Shown here one piece after another: positions 1 through 7,131 of a stretch of DNA of 39,320 nt. The stretch lies in the NCBI GenBank assembly GCA_021820645.1, contig JAKADJ010000002.1, positions 1-39,320 of the forward strand, read 5' to 3'. The translations under genes and the position numbers were made by a program. The notes beneath the pieces are model-generated. The model saw only the letters and a list, made by a program, of their open reading frames with translations, was not told the DNA's origin and ran no database searches. How positions within the stretch are numbered: the first letter of the stretch is position 1; every line of letters begins with the position of its first letter. Source of the stretch: Bacillota bacterium. Lineage in GTDB: Bacteria > Bacillota_E > Sulfobacillia > Sulfobacillales > Sulfobacillaceae.

Positions 1-594
1 ATGCAAATGTAACACGCCCGCCTTGCCCGATAACAGGCCCCCCACGCGCGCTTCGGAGGCCAATTGCGCCAAGACCCGGTCACTAGGATGACTCCCCCGA
101 TGGTCGCTGACTGCGATTTCCCCGATGCCAATCACCTTATCAATCAACACCACATCATTGCGCGGATTGTCGGTAATGGTCCGAGTGGGGACCTCGTAAG
201 CGCCGGTATAAATCAAGGTCGAAAGCCCTTCGGCTTCGAGGCCCCGAGCTGTGGCCAGCAGTCCCGAAACACTGCGCGTGGTCCCATCGGTGCCAAGCAC
301 TCCTACCGCGGTCGTCACTCCGGCTACAGTCAAGGCTGTCAGAGAAATTTCTGGAGTCCGAAATTGCGGCCCCCCCTCACCTCCGCCGCCTGCCAAGTGC
401 ACGTGCTGATCAACGAACCCCGGAAACACGAGGTGGCCCTTGGCCGAAATTTCCGTTCCATCACACCAGGACGGAATTTCCAGATGCGAACCGATTGCTA
501 CGATATCTTCGTTGATAATCAACACGTCCTGTATTCCTAGCGGTTCGGGGGCAAACACCCGGCCTTGGCGGATAAGTAACGCGCGGCTCTTCAT
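1..594 (-). CDS. iadA: Isoaspartyl (beta-aspartyl) dipeptidase, N-terminal part, cut by window edge
   Basis: Reading from the ATG at 594 to base 1 gives 198 uninterrupted codons with no stop, so the C-terminal half lies outside the window. The protein is an amidohydrolase-fold metallopeptidase that cleaves beta-aspartyl (isoaspartyl) dipeptides arising from damaged proteins. Visible family features are the metal-binding PGFVDQHVHLAGGGGEGG segment, GVTTAVGVLGTDG, IDKVIGIGEIAVSDHRGSHPS and GGLLSGKAGVLHLH, which match IadA rather than dihydroorotase or NagA. The start overlaps the stop of the upstream gene as ATGA, so translation is probably coupled. IadA identity is strong; only the missing C-terminus limits it. 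Confidence 0.9.
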   Translation of the reverse strand, partial: MKSRALLIRQGRVFAPEPLGIQDVLIINEDIVAIGSHLEIPSWCDGTEISAKGHLVFPGFVDQHVHLAGGGGEGGPQFRTPEISLTALTVAGVTTAVGVLGTDGTTRSVSGLLATARGLEAEGLSTLIYTGAYEVPTRTITDNPRNDVVLIDKVIGIGEIAVSDHRGSHPSDRVLAQLASEARVGGLLSGKAGVLHLH

Positions 595-1169
595 TCCTTG
601 GTTCCGCTTCCTTGCTCTCCGCGGCCTAAGACCAGTTCGATTTTTTTGGCAATTTCCTCACTCTGTTGAATCACACTGCGAAGCTTTTTGAGGTTAGCCT
701 CCAATTCTTGACTGAGCTCATATTGTGCCTGGGTCAGGACTTGCGCTACGGTTTGACTGTTATTGGCATTCATCTTAGGCTGCACTTTAGCCTTTTTCTT
801 ATGTTGGCTCGACGACGATTCACCCACCGTTGAGGCACTAGATTTAGATCCCGCGCCACCATTTGGCGAGGAGGAACTGCCCGTAGAGCCCGAAGGGTTA
901 CCCCGGGGACTCGACGTGCCTCCCGCCGCCTTGCCAGCTTGGCCGCTCTGGACGGTGCTACGCGGTCCCGACTGGACTTTCGAGTTGGCCCCGTTCGCCT
1001 TCATGGCATGGAGTTCTTCGCGCACCAATTGGCGCAAATCCTCGTCCTGTGAAGAGGATCCGCTACCCGCAACGTTTGCACCACCTTGCCGCTGCATTTG
1101 TTCCATTTCTTGCTGAATAATGTTCCTCAGATTGGTCTGGGTCCCTCTATTACTTCCCTGATTAGCCAA
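591..1169 (-). CDS. Hypothetical Ser/Gly-rich protein with C-terminal coiled coil
   Basis: I do not recognise a family. The start is a TTG at 1169 preceded by GGAGG at 8 nt. The 192-residue product begins with a polar segment rich in Gln, Asn and Met. It has a long low-complexity middle (about residues 35-130) dominated by Ser, Gly, Ala and Pro with a Lys cluster (HKKKAKVQPK). It ends in a charged helical stretch (about 135-185) with heptad-like spacing and the run LKKLRSVIQQSEEIAKKIELVL. There is no signal peptide or membrane segment. It overlaps iadA by 4 nt and follows ylbL by 57 nt, so it is probably cotranscribed. The composition suggests a disordered linker protein, perhaps spore- or envelope-associated; that is a guess. 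Confidence 0.75.
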   Translation of the reverse strand: MANQGSNRGTQTNLRNIIQQEMEQMQRQGGANVAGSGSSSQDEDLRQLVREELHAMKANGANSKVQSGPRSTVQSGQAGKAAGGTSSPRGNPSGSTGSSSSPNGGAGSKSSASTVGESSSSQHKKKAKVQPKMNANNSQTVAQVLTQAQYELSQELEANLKKLRSVIQQSEEIAKKIELVLGRGEQGSGTKE

Positions 1170-1226
1170 GACAAACCCCTCCCTCGCAGTCTAGGATGTA
1201 GTATGTCCGCTAAACCCACAAATAAC

Positions 1227-2288
1227 CTAGGCATTCCCACCAGATCCACCGATTTCTATATCCTTCAAGGCCTGCGCCAGGGTACTCACCGGGTATATTT
1301 TCATGTGATAGCCTTTTGCCCGCGCCATGGCCTCGGCCCGCGCAAAATTTTGAGCTGGGCAGAGAAAGACCGTTGCACCCGCTCTGTGCACCGTAATCAC
1401 TTTTTGTTGAACGCCTCCGATCGGACCCACCGTGCCGTTGGGGTAGATTTCCCCGGTACCAGCCACAGTCCGCCCCCCGGCTAGATTGTGCCCCGTGATC
1501 TGATCATAAATTTCGAGCGCAAACATCATCCCCGCACTAGGCCCCCCAATCCCCTGGCTCTTAATGGTGACCGAACGAGGAATATGCCACTGAAGTTGTT
1601 GGCCAATGACAATTCCAATCGCCGGCGCTGGATCATTGGCTAAATGCATGGTTTTGACCGGCACCAGCACATGAACGCCATTCCGGATGACCGTAAAGGG
1701 TACGATTTGACCGAATTTGAAGTGCTGCTTGAGCAAGGCAGGCAATTCGGCGGGTGATGTCACTTTGTATGAGCCGACACCGACTATGAGGTCCCCTGGT
1801 TTCAATTTACCATAGGCATTGCCCGACTTAAGCACAGCCTGCACTTGGGCCCCTGGGACAGCGGTCACCGAAGCAGGTAACCCCGCCAGTTTTTCGCCAG
1901 CTACTTCGGCCGAGAGTTTACTGGTCGACATCATAGAGAAATTTAATTGTTCGTACTGTTGCATGTTAAGACCGCCCATGGCAGCTTGGTTGGTTAAAAC
2001 ATGCACGTTAGAATCTAGCCGTGCGCCTAAATAGAGCAGTTCATTCAATTTCCCAATCTCGACCGCGACCATCAACAGCTTACCAGTCCCTGGCGTGTGC
2101 CCATCTTTGACATTGACCATCTGCGACAAGTCGCCAGTAATTCCGGGAGCAATGGCTACATAGTTGGTAGGAACAAACCATAAGACCACTCCCACCGCGA
2201 TGAGCCCCGCCAATATCCATATGAGAGACTTACCTAGGCTACGTTTTGACTTAATCACGAGCCCCCCCTTTCCTGACTTCCCACTCAT
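1227..2288 (-). CDS. ylbL: Membrane-anchored PDZ/Lon-type serine protease, YlbL/SepM family
   Basis: The 353-residue protein has one N-terminal membrane segment (about 20-39), an extracytoplasmic region, a PDZ domain (about 130-213, with KLKPGDLIVGVG) and a C-terminal Lon-type (S16) protease domain. The catalytic dyad is visible as Ser251 in GIGGPSAGM and Lys296 in GGVQQKV. The family makes site-specific cuts in exported proteins or peptides. The gene directly abuts the stop of ylbK (TAA then ATG), matching the ylbK-ylbL order in Bacillus. The ATG at 2288 has no clear ribosome binding site, so it depends on coupling. A GTG at 2258 with an AGGAAAGGGG-type purine run just upstream is an alternative start that keeps the membrane anchor. 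Confidence 0.92.
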   Translation of the reverse strand: MSGKSGKGGLVIKSKRSLGKSLIWILAGLIAVGVVLWFVPTNYVAIAPGITGDLSQMVNVKDGHTPGTGKLLMVAVEIGKLNELLYLGARLDSNVHVLTNQAAMGGLNMQQYEQLNFSMMSTSKLSAEVAGEKLAGLPASVTAVPGAQVQAVLKSGNAYGKLKPGDLIVGVGSYKVTSPAELPALLKQHFKFGQIVPFTVIRNGVHVLVPVKTMHLANDPAPAIGIVIGQQLQWHIPRSVTIKSQGIGGPSAGMMFALEIYDQITGHNLAGGRTVAGTGEIYPNGTVGPIGGVQQKVITVHRAGATVFLCPAQNFARAEAMARAKGYHMKIYPVSTLAQALKDIEIGGSGGNA

Positions 2289-3053
2289 TTAGACCAGTAA
2301 GTCACGAATCCGACTGATCACTTGTTCCGTTGCGGTTTCGCCCGCCTGAATCATCTCCGGAATTTTGCTAAAATGCGCTTCCCGAGTTAGTTGCAGTTGT
2401 GGCTCAATCACCAGATCGGCGTGAACCGGTTGGAATCGCTTCAATTGATGAGCCATCAGGTCAAACGTTTGAAAAAGGACATCGAACATGGATCCAACTT
2501 TAGGCGCTAACTCCACTCCCACATCGACGGCGACAACCGGAAACTCACCAAACAAGCGCGCGACATCAACAGGCACACGGTTCAAAACGCCTCCATCTAC
2601 CAGAATGTGCCGATTACGAACAACGGGGCTAAATATCCCGGGAATCGACACGGTCGCTCGGATGCCTTCAGATAATCGCCCTGTTTCGATCAAAACGGGT
2701 TGGCCCGTTTCAATGTCCACCGCGACTACTTTGAGCGGAGGCGAGCAATCCTCAAATTGACACCCGTGAGTCCATTTCATCAGGAGTGACTCAAGCTTCT
2801 TGCCCGCTAAGAGACCCATTTTAGACAACGAAAAATCAATCCAATCGGTACGCCGGATAGCCAGCGCCACTTCTTGTATCATACTTCCCGTATAACCAGC
2901 ACAGTAGAGGCCGCCAACAAGCCCGCCCATACTAGACCCTGCAATCCCAGCGATCGGAATGTGGAAACGGTCCAGCGTCTTTAACACCCCTATATGGGCG
3001 AATCCTCGGGCTCCGCCCGAAGACAGCGCCAGTACCACACCTTTGTGTGCCAT
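2289..3053 (-). CDS. ylbK: Patatin-like phospholipase family protein (YlbK/RssA type)
   Basis: This is a 254-residue patatin-fold acyl hydrolase. Visible motifs are the oxyanion-hole segment LSSGGARGFAHIGVL, the nucleophile elbow GSSMGG (G-x-S-x-G) and the catalytic Asp in VDGGVLNRVPVD. Natural substrates of the bacterial YlbK/RssA group are unknown. The ATG at 3053 is chosen because GGAGG lies 9 nt upstream; an in-frame TTG at 3062 has no room for a binding site. The gene abuts ylbL and is divergent from the YlbJ-like gene. A sequence resembling a sporulation sigma-E promoter sits upstream. Confidence 0.9.
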   Translation of the reverse strand: MAHKGVVLALSSGGARGFAHIGVLKTLDRFHIPIAGIAGSSMGGLVGGLYCAGYTGSMIQEVALAIRRTDWIDFSLSKMGLLAGKKLESLLMKWTHGCQFEDCSPPLKVVAVDIETGQPVLIETGRLSEGIRATVSIPGIFSPVVRNRHILVDGGVLNRVPVDVARLFGEFPVVAVDVGVELAPKVGSMFDVLFQTFDLMAHQLKRFQPVHADLVIEPQLQLTREAHFSKIPEMIQAGETATEQVISRIRDLLV

Positions 3054-3078
3054 CTCAACCAACCTCCGGGTCCCTTTC

Positions 3079-3106
3079 AGTGTATGTCTTAAACCACGAG
3101 GTTCAT
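3079..3106 (-). promoter_or_regulatory. Candidate sigma-E-type promoter for ylbK-ylbL
   Basis: On the minus strand CATACACT (3086-3079) matches the sigma-E -10 consensus CATACAnT exactly. ATG at 3106-3104 stands where ATA is expected, 17 nt upstream. This fits the ATA-N16-18-CATACAnT pattern with one mismatch. Mother-cell control would suit a ylb sporulation cluster, but no expression data are available. Confidence 0.4.
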
Positions 3107-3177
3107 GTCCTTAATATAGCCTCTTAGCCTATCCCCCGCATATCTTGTACTAGACCTCAACCATTGGAGGCGGTGTC

Positions 3178-4011
3178 ATGCGTCGTCACGCACAGGCAAA
3201 ATTATATGGATCGTGGTCGCTGATGGCACTCGCCATCGCTTGGGGTACCCTGGCCCTGTACAGCGCCGCACCACATTTTGGTCACCTATTCCCCGCCATT
3301 CTACACGATTGGTGGACACAGGTGGTCCCTTTGGTATTTCCCTCGGTATTGGCCGCAGAACTCATCATCCACAGTATAGGCCTAAAAGGGACCCATGCTG
3401 GAGTCCTGCGAAGTTTAGCATCCTGGCCCATTGTCGGCGCCACTCGAATTCTCGACCAAGCAGCCAAAGATCTCCCCGCTGAAACCACGTACCGTGCTCT
3501 GACATGGGCCAATTTATATAATCCGTGGCTCTTTGGCCATCTTTGGATTGGAATCTGGGTGGATGGAGCACTCGTCTTATCCGCGTGGGCCACCACCCGT
3601 TCCGTCCCAAAAGTCCCTCAACCCATCCACCTCGCTCCCCTAAGATTCCGCTCGGCAAGCCTAGACGCCATGAACTGGGCCACCATCCTGTTGGCGGAGT
3701 TGACCTTGGCTCGGGTGCTGCAAGATCCCTCCGCACACTGGCTGTATCAGCTCTGGATCGAACCCACCGGGTCATCACGCGTTCCCACGTTAATCGGCTT
3801 AGGCGCCCTCGCATTTAATGGTCTGGTCTGCCTTGTCCCGCTTGCCCTCTACGCACATCATCGGGGCCTGTCCTGGCTTCGTATTGTCCGGGCCCGAATG
3901 GCCCAAGCAGTCTGGGCGATGGCACTTTGTATTCCCTTAAGCCTTCTCGTTCCGCAACTCCGCCCGATTGGCCTTCAGATCCTCCAGCACTTGTTGGAGT
4001 TCCGATTCTAG
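3178..4011 (+). CDS. YlbJ-like sporulation membrane protein (putative, short form)
   Basis: The product is a 277-residue polytopic membrane protein with about seven hydrophobic segments. The start ATG has GGAGG 7 nt upstream. The segment VVPLVFPSVLAAELI followed later by NLYNPWLFGHL resembles the Gate/nucleoside-recognition-type layout of sporulation integral membrane protein YlbJ. The location between coaD and ylbK is exactly the place of ylbJ in Bacillus, although here the gene is inverted. It is shorter than typical YlbJ (about 400 residues). Its last 75 nt overlap the 3' end of the convergent coiled-coil gene. The assignment rests on synteny plus weak motif similarity. Confidence 0.6.
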   Translation: MRRHAQAKLYGSWSLMALAIAWGTLALYSAAPHFGHLFPAILHDWWTQVVPLVFPSVLAAELIIHSIGLKGTHAGVLRSLASWPIVGATRILDQAAKDLPAETTYRALTWANLYNPWLFGHLWIGIWVDGALVLSAWATTRSVPKVPQPIHLAPLRFRSASLDAMNWATILLAELTLARVLQDPSAHWLYQLWIEPTGSSRVPTLIGLGALAFNGLVCLVPLALYAHHRGLSWLRIVRARMAQAVWAMALCIPLSLLVPQLRPIGLQILQHLLEFRF

Positions 4012-4407
4012 TCGGGCGAGGATCTCATCGGCATAGGTTCGTGCTCCCTGGTGAATTTCGCGCGCCGTTTGCCGTGCCTGCTCTGCCAATTCAAGAGCCC
4101 GTTCGCGTGCCTTATGAACTATTTCGGACGATTCAGCCTGACGCATTACAGATTCTTCGGCTTCAACTTTCATAGCCTGTGCTTGATCTTGCGCATCTTG
4201 CAAGACGCGGTCGCGCTCCGCGATAACCCATTGCGCTTGGCGAACCTCCTCAGGTAGTGCATGTCGGATTTGACTGAGGAGGGTCGCTAGTTCATTACTA
4301 TCCACCAGGATTTTTCCGGTCCAGAGGAGCCGCGGTGCTTCTACAATCAACTGGTCCACATGGTCCAAGAGCACCGCCAAATCAGAGGCCAGAGGTTGGT
4401 TTGTCAT
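3937..4407 (-). CDS. Coiled-coil protein of unknown function (DivIVA/ATPase-b-like helix)
   Basis: This is a 156-residue, almost wholly helical protein. The start is ATG 4407, with GGGAG 6 nt upstream; the in-frame TTG at 4431 would place that binding site inside the coding region. Residues about 10-60 contain hydrophobic helix (LAVLLDHVDQLIVEAPRL). The rest (about 60-150) is a charged Ala/Glu/Gln/Arg coiled coil resembling ATP synthase subunit b or DivIVA tails. There is no membrane segment. It overlaps coaD by 26 nt, so it is in the rsmD-coaD operon, and its 3' end overlaps the YlbJ-like gene on the other strand. Function is unknown. Confidence 0.8.
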   Translation of the reverse strand: MTNQPLASDLAVLLDHVDQLIVEAPRLLWTGKILVDSNELATLLSQIRHALPEEVRQAQWVIAERDRVLQDAQDQAQAMKVEAEESVMRQAESSEIVHKARERALELAEQARQTAREIHQGARTYADEILARLESELQQVLEDLKANRAELRNEKA

Positions 4408-4906
4408 AGTAATCTCCCTTAGTGTGCGCAAATTTTTTGGTTAGAGCCACCTTCACAGGTTCAGGCACTAACCCATGAACATCTGCTCCATATCGAGCCA
4501 GTTCCTTAACTAGCGTAGAGCTCAAGTAGGCGTGATGTTCACTAGTCAGCATGAAAATGGTTTCAATATCGGGAGCCATTTTTCGATTCATAAGAGCAAT
4601 TTGGAACTCATAATCAAAGTCGAGCACTGCCCGCAGACCACGAATGACCACATCGATACCGCGGCTCATCGCATAACGAACCAAGAGGTCGCGACTTTGC
4701 TCGACTACAATTCCAGGCAGATGCCTGGTGGCCTCATGAACCAGCTCCACTCGTTCCTCAGCCTCGAATAGGGGGCTTTTCGACGAGTTTACAAAAACTG
4801 TCACGGTGAGTTCCCCATAAGTTCGAACAGCCCGCTCAATGACATCCAGGTGCCCGTTATGAATCGGATCAAAAGATCCAGGATAAAGTGCCCGTATTGT
4901 GTTCAT
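4382..4906 (-). CDS. coaD: Phosphopantetheine adenylyltransferase
   Basis: CoaD transfers AMP from ATP to 4'-phosphopantetheine, giving dephospho-CoA, the penultimate step of coenzyme A synthesis. The 174-residue product has the family hallmarks YPGSFDPIHNGHLDVIERA (nucleotidyltransferase HxGH signature), VIRGLRAVLDFDYEFQIALMNR and a C-terminal SSTLVKELARYG. The ATG at 4906 gives the usual N-terminus MNTIRALYPG and has GGGGA upstream; an in-frame extension to 4939 is not supported. It overlaps rsmD as ATGA and the next gene by 26 nt. Confidence 0.96.
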   Translation of the reverse strand: MNTIRALYPGSFDPIHNGHLDVIERAVRTYGELTVTVFVNSSKSPLFEAEERVELVHEATRHLPGIVVEQSRDLLVRYAMSRGIDVVIRGLRAVLDFDYEFQIALMNRKMAPDIETIFMLTSEHHAYLSSTLVKELARYGADVHGLVPEPVKVALTKKFAHTKGDYYDKPTSGL

Positions 4907-5463
4907 ATGAGGTCCCCTTTCGCGATGGCTTGGTACCACGTGACCCGGGTATCACCCCACGCCCGATCACGCGTGGGGGTTAGTTGTGTTAACAGCGGAG
5001 GCGCATCGGACTTTTGGTGCTCCACCAGCACTAGTCCCTCGGTTTCGACTAAGCAATAAAGAGTGCGACGCACGGCCTCTGACAGGCCATGGGCCCACGG
5101 TGGATCGCAAAAAATTACAGAAAATCGCCCTCCATGAACAATGGCTTCCTCCAAAAAACGCTCCACCGTCATCTTTTTTAACACGGCACGGTCTTGAAAC
5201 TCGAGTTCTCTGATATTGTGGCCGATAGCCCGAATCGCTTCGCCGTTCACTTCAACCAAAACCGCCTCGGCCGCGCCTCTGGACAACGCCTCGAGACCCA
5301 ATGCCCCGCTGCCCGCATACAGATCCAGAATCCGCGCACCTACAACCCGCGAACCAAGCATGTTAAAGAGGGCCTCCCGGACAGGCTCACCGGTGGGGCG
5401 GGTTCTTTGACTTTTAGGTGCGATCAAGCGTCGACCTGAAGCTTGTCCTCCGACGATACGAAT
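4903..5463 (-). CDS. rsmD: 16S rRNA (guanine966-N2)-methyltransferase RsmD
   Basis: RsmD methylates G966 of 16S rRNA using S-adenosylmethionine. Visible features are RLIAPKSQRTRPTGEPVREALFN split across the N-terminus, the SAM site DLYAGSGALGLEALSRGA and the catalytic DPPW tetrapeptide. RsmD proteins normally begin M-R-V/I-x-G-G/x-x-x-G-R, which here aligns with an ATT codon at 5463 (ATT-CGT-ATC-GTC). A GGAGG lies 8 nt before it. An in-frame TTG at 5481 would add six residues but lies upstream of that binding site and has none of its own. I therefore place the start at ATT, giving 186 residues. It overlaps coaD by 4 nt. Confidence 0.93.
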   Translation of the reverse strand: MRIVGGQASGRRLIAPKSQRTRPTGEPVREALFNMLGSRVVGARILDLYAGSGALGLEALSRGAAEAVLVEVNGEAIRAIGHNIRELEFQDRAVLKKMTVERFLEEAIVHGGRFSVIFCDPPWAHGLSEAVRRTLYCLVETEGLVLVEHQKSDAPPLLTQLTPTRDRAWGDTRVTWYQAIAKGDLI

Positions 5464-5507
5464 TGGTCCAACCTCCAACAATTGGATTGATGGCTACCAT
5501 TGTGGCC

Positions 5508-5536
5508 AGTATACCATTGTGCAATCCTCTAGTGCA
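5508..5536 (-). promoter_or_regulatory. Candidate sigma-A promoter for rsmD-coaD, with a flanking direct repeat
   Basis: On the minus strand TATACT (5513-5508) is a good -10 box. TGCACT (5536-5531) lies 17 nt upstream and is a weak -35. A 10-bp direct repeat TACCATTGTG occurs on the plus strand at 5495-5504 and 5512-5521, so one copy overlaps the -10. Confidence 0.35.
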
Positions 5537-6269
5537 CCTGCATGAGTTCCGACACGGTCACGCATCGATATCCCAGCGCCCTTAGATCTTTCAGAATGAT
5601 GGGTAACGCTCGAAGCGTTGGTCCGAGATTTTTCCCCGCGTCATGAAATAGAACGATGTCGCCTGGTTGTAAGTGACGCATGACATTCGCTACAATCTCC
5701 GCAACCCCCGGGTTCTTCCAATTTTTAGAGTTTTCGGTCCACGACCATAGGATGACGTGTAATCCAGCCCGGGCAGCAGCGCGTAAGGTGATAGTGTTGT
5801 ACGCGCCATAGGGTGGTCGCATTACGGACAGTGGACTGCCCGTGATGCGACTTACCACGCGATTGGTCTGAGTAAGGTCCCAGTAGTCTTCGGAAATCGA
5901 GTGGTGCGTAAGATTGATGTGGCCGTAGGTGTGGTTCCCAACCTCCATACCGAGCCATACTTCACGCCGAATGATGGCGGGATACTTGATGGCCTGGGAA
6001 CCTAGCACAAAGAATGTTGCGGAATCGCCGAACGCTTTCAACACAGCCAAAATACGGGGGGTCCAAGGACTCGGTCCATCATCGAAGGTAAGCGCCACTA
6101 AGCGTTGGGGAGTTTTTACGTACCATGTCACCCCGGGCTCGTGGCCACCTCGGGCTGGGGGAGAAGACTGGATTGCGACAGGCACAAACAGCAACATTAA
6201 CAGTAGAGCCAGTCCAAGCCTCCAGCGCCGTCGCCAATTCCTGACGGAAATTACCCAGAACCCTGTCAC
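5529..6269 (-). CDS. Polysaccharide deacetylase (NodB homology domain), membrane-anchored
   Basis: The protein removes N-acetyl groups from chitin- or peptidoglycan-like sugars by metal-dependent hydrolysis. After one N-terminal membrane segment (about 15-35) comes a NodB domain. It shows LTFDDGPSPWTP (catalytic and metal Asp), GNHTYGH (metal His pair), RPPYGAYN and DIVLFHDAG. The GTG at 6269 overlaps the stop of the upstream gene as GTGA and has GGGGG 8 nt upstream. An ATG at 6314 would extend into the upstream gene. About 246 residues. Such enzymes often act on cortex or envelope peptidoglycan in sporeformers; the substrate here is unknown. Confidence 0.88.
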   Translation of the reverse strand: MTGFWVISVRNWRRRWRLGLALLLMLLFVPVAIQSSPPARGGHEPGVTWYVKTPQRLVALTFDDGPSPWTPRILAVLKAFGDSATFFVLGSQAIKYPAIIRREVWLGMEVGNHTYGHINLTHHSISEDYWDLTQTNRVVSRITGSPLSVMRPPYGAYNTITLRAAARAGLHVILWSWTENSKNWKNPGVAEIVANVMRHLQPGDIVLFHDAGKNLGPTLRALPIILKDLRALGYRCVTVSELMQVH

Positions 6270-6535
6270 CGCGTGGTCCCCCAAAGAATCAGGGCAACCC
6301 CGCCTCCAATCCATAAGATTTTTCCTAACGGAACTTTCGTTGCCGCCAGGCCAGCAATGCCCAGTAGCATGGTAGTGGTCAGAATAATCGGACCGACAAG
6401 CCCTAAAAAGCTATTGATCCGCACTGCCATCTCAATCCGATTAAATCGCCACATCAGAAAAGCTCCCGTGAGTTCGAGCATGGCCGACAGGAAACGAATC
6501 ACCACCATGCCGCGTAAATATAAGTCACTCGACAC
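6266..6535 (-). CDS. YqhV family (DUF2619) small membrane protein
   Basis: The 89-residue product closely follows the Bacillus YqhV pattern: an Arg-containing first helix, LELTGAFLMWRFNRIEMAVRINS, LVGPIILTTTMLLGIAGLA and a final hydrophobic helix. This gives about three membrane segments. The GTG start at 6535 has GGAGG 9 nt upstream. The function of the family is unknown. It lies 25 nt after the DUF441 gene and overlaps the deacetylase by 4 nt, indicating one operon. Confidence 0.85.
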   Translation of the reverse strand: MSSDLYLRGMVVIRFLSAMLELTGAFLMWRFNRIEMAVRINSFLGLVGPIILTTTMLLGIAGLAATKVPLGKILWIGGGVALILWGTTR

Positions 6536-6560
6536 GCCCTTTGCCCTCCTGTCCGCATCA

Positions 6561-7031
6561 TTAATGAAAGTGGCGCCCCACTACGTCAATCACTTGAAGC
6601 ATCAGGTAAGTAACCCCCGCCGCCATCAAGGGCCCCACCGGGATGCCCCCCCACACCACAATCCCGAGGATTGATCCCACAATAAGGCTAATCATCAAAT
6701 AACTATGGTCCGCCAACAGATGCAGCCCACGGCCATTCAAATGAGTGGCCACGGCCCCCCCAATTACAGCGAGAATTCCCGGCACCGTCAGCAATCCCTT
6801 GGCAATGTCTCTCATGGTGACTTTACCCAAAGCAAAAGGCACCAGCATCGCGAGCGTAAGAAACAAGAGCCCGAGTTCCACGCCGCGTCGCTCGAGTACA
6901 GGAAATAAAAAAGACAGGCGCGTGAATCGTATCACCAGCAAAATAGCCGCTGCCGCCGCCACGAGGTTCGAGCGCGCCCAAATCCCCAAAAGCAGCAACA
7001 CTAAGAGTCCAATCGTGGCGTTGTTTAGCAT
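6561..7031 (-). CDS. DUF441 / UPF0756 family membrane protein (YtwI-like)
   Basis: A 156-residue protein with four or five hydrophobic segments. The central VELGLLFLTLAMLVPFALGKV and C-terminal GIPVGPLMAAGVTYLMLQ segments match the YtwI/YeaL family. The ATG at 7031 has GGAGG just upstream. No biochemical role is established for the family. It is first in a three-gene minus-strand operon with YqhV and the deacetylase; the terminator of comAB separates it from the upstream genes. Confidence 0.85.
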   Translation of the reverse strand: MLNNATIGLLVLLLLGIWARSNLVAAAAAILLVIRFTRLSFLFPVLERRGVELGLLFLTLAMLVPFALGKVTMRDIAKGLLTVPGILAVIGGAVATHLNGRGLHLLADHSYLMISLIVGSILGIVVWGGIPVGPLMAAGVTYLMLQVIDVVGRHFH

Positions 7032-7084
7032 GTCATCCTCCGGTGTCTAGGGTCCGACGGGAATACTTATGAAGGCCCGGCCAT

Positions 7085-7113
7085 AAAAAGACCGACCCCG
7101 TACGGGGTCGGTC
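7085..7113 (-). terminator. Rho-independent terminator of comA-comB
   Basis: A perfect 12-bp-arm palindrome spans 7090-7113 (GACCGACCCCGT and its complement). On the minus strand it is followed by five U residues (7089-7085). It lies 18 nt past the comB stop. Confidence 0.9.
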
Positions 7114-7131
7114 GCACCGCGAAGCTTACCA

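Noticed and set aside
64..540. Open frame on the plus strand at the left edge
   Set aside because: It lies entirely antisense to the isoaspartyl dipeptidase gene, whose motifs are clear, and shows no recognisable protein features.
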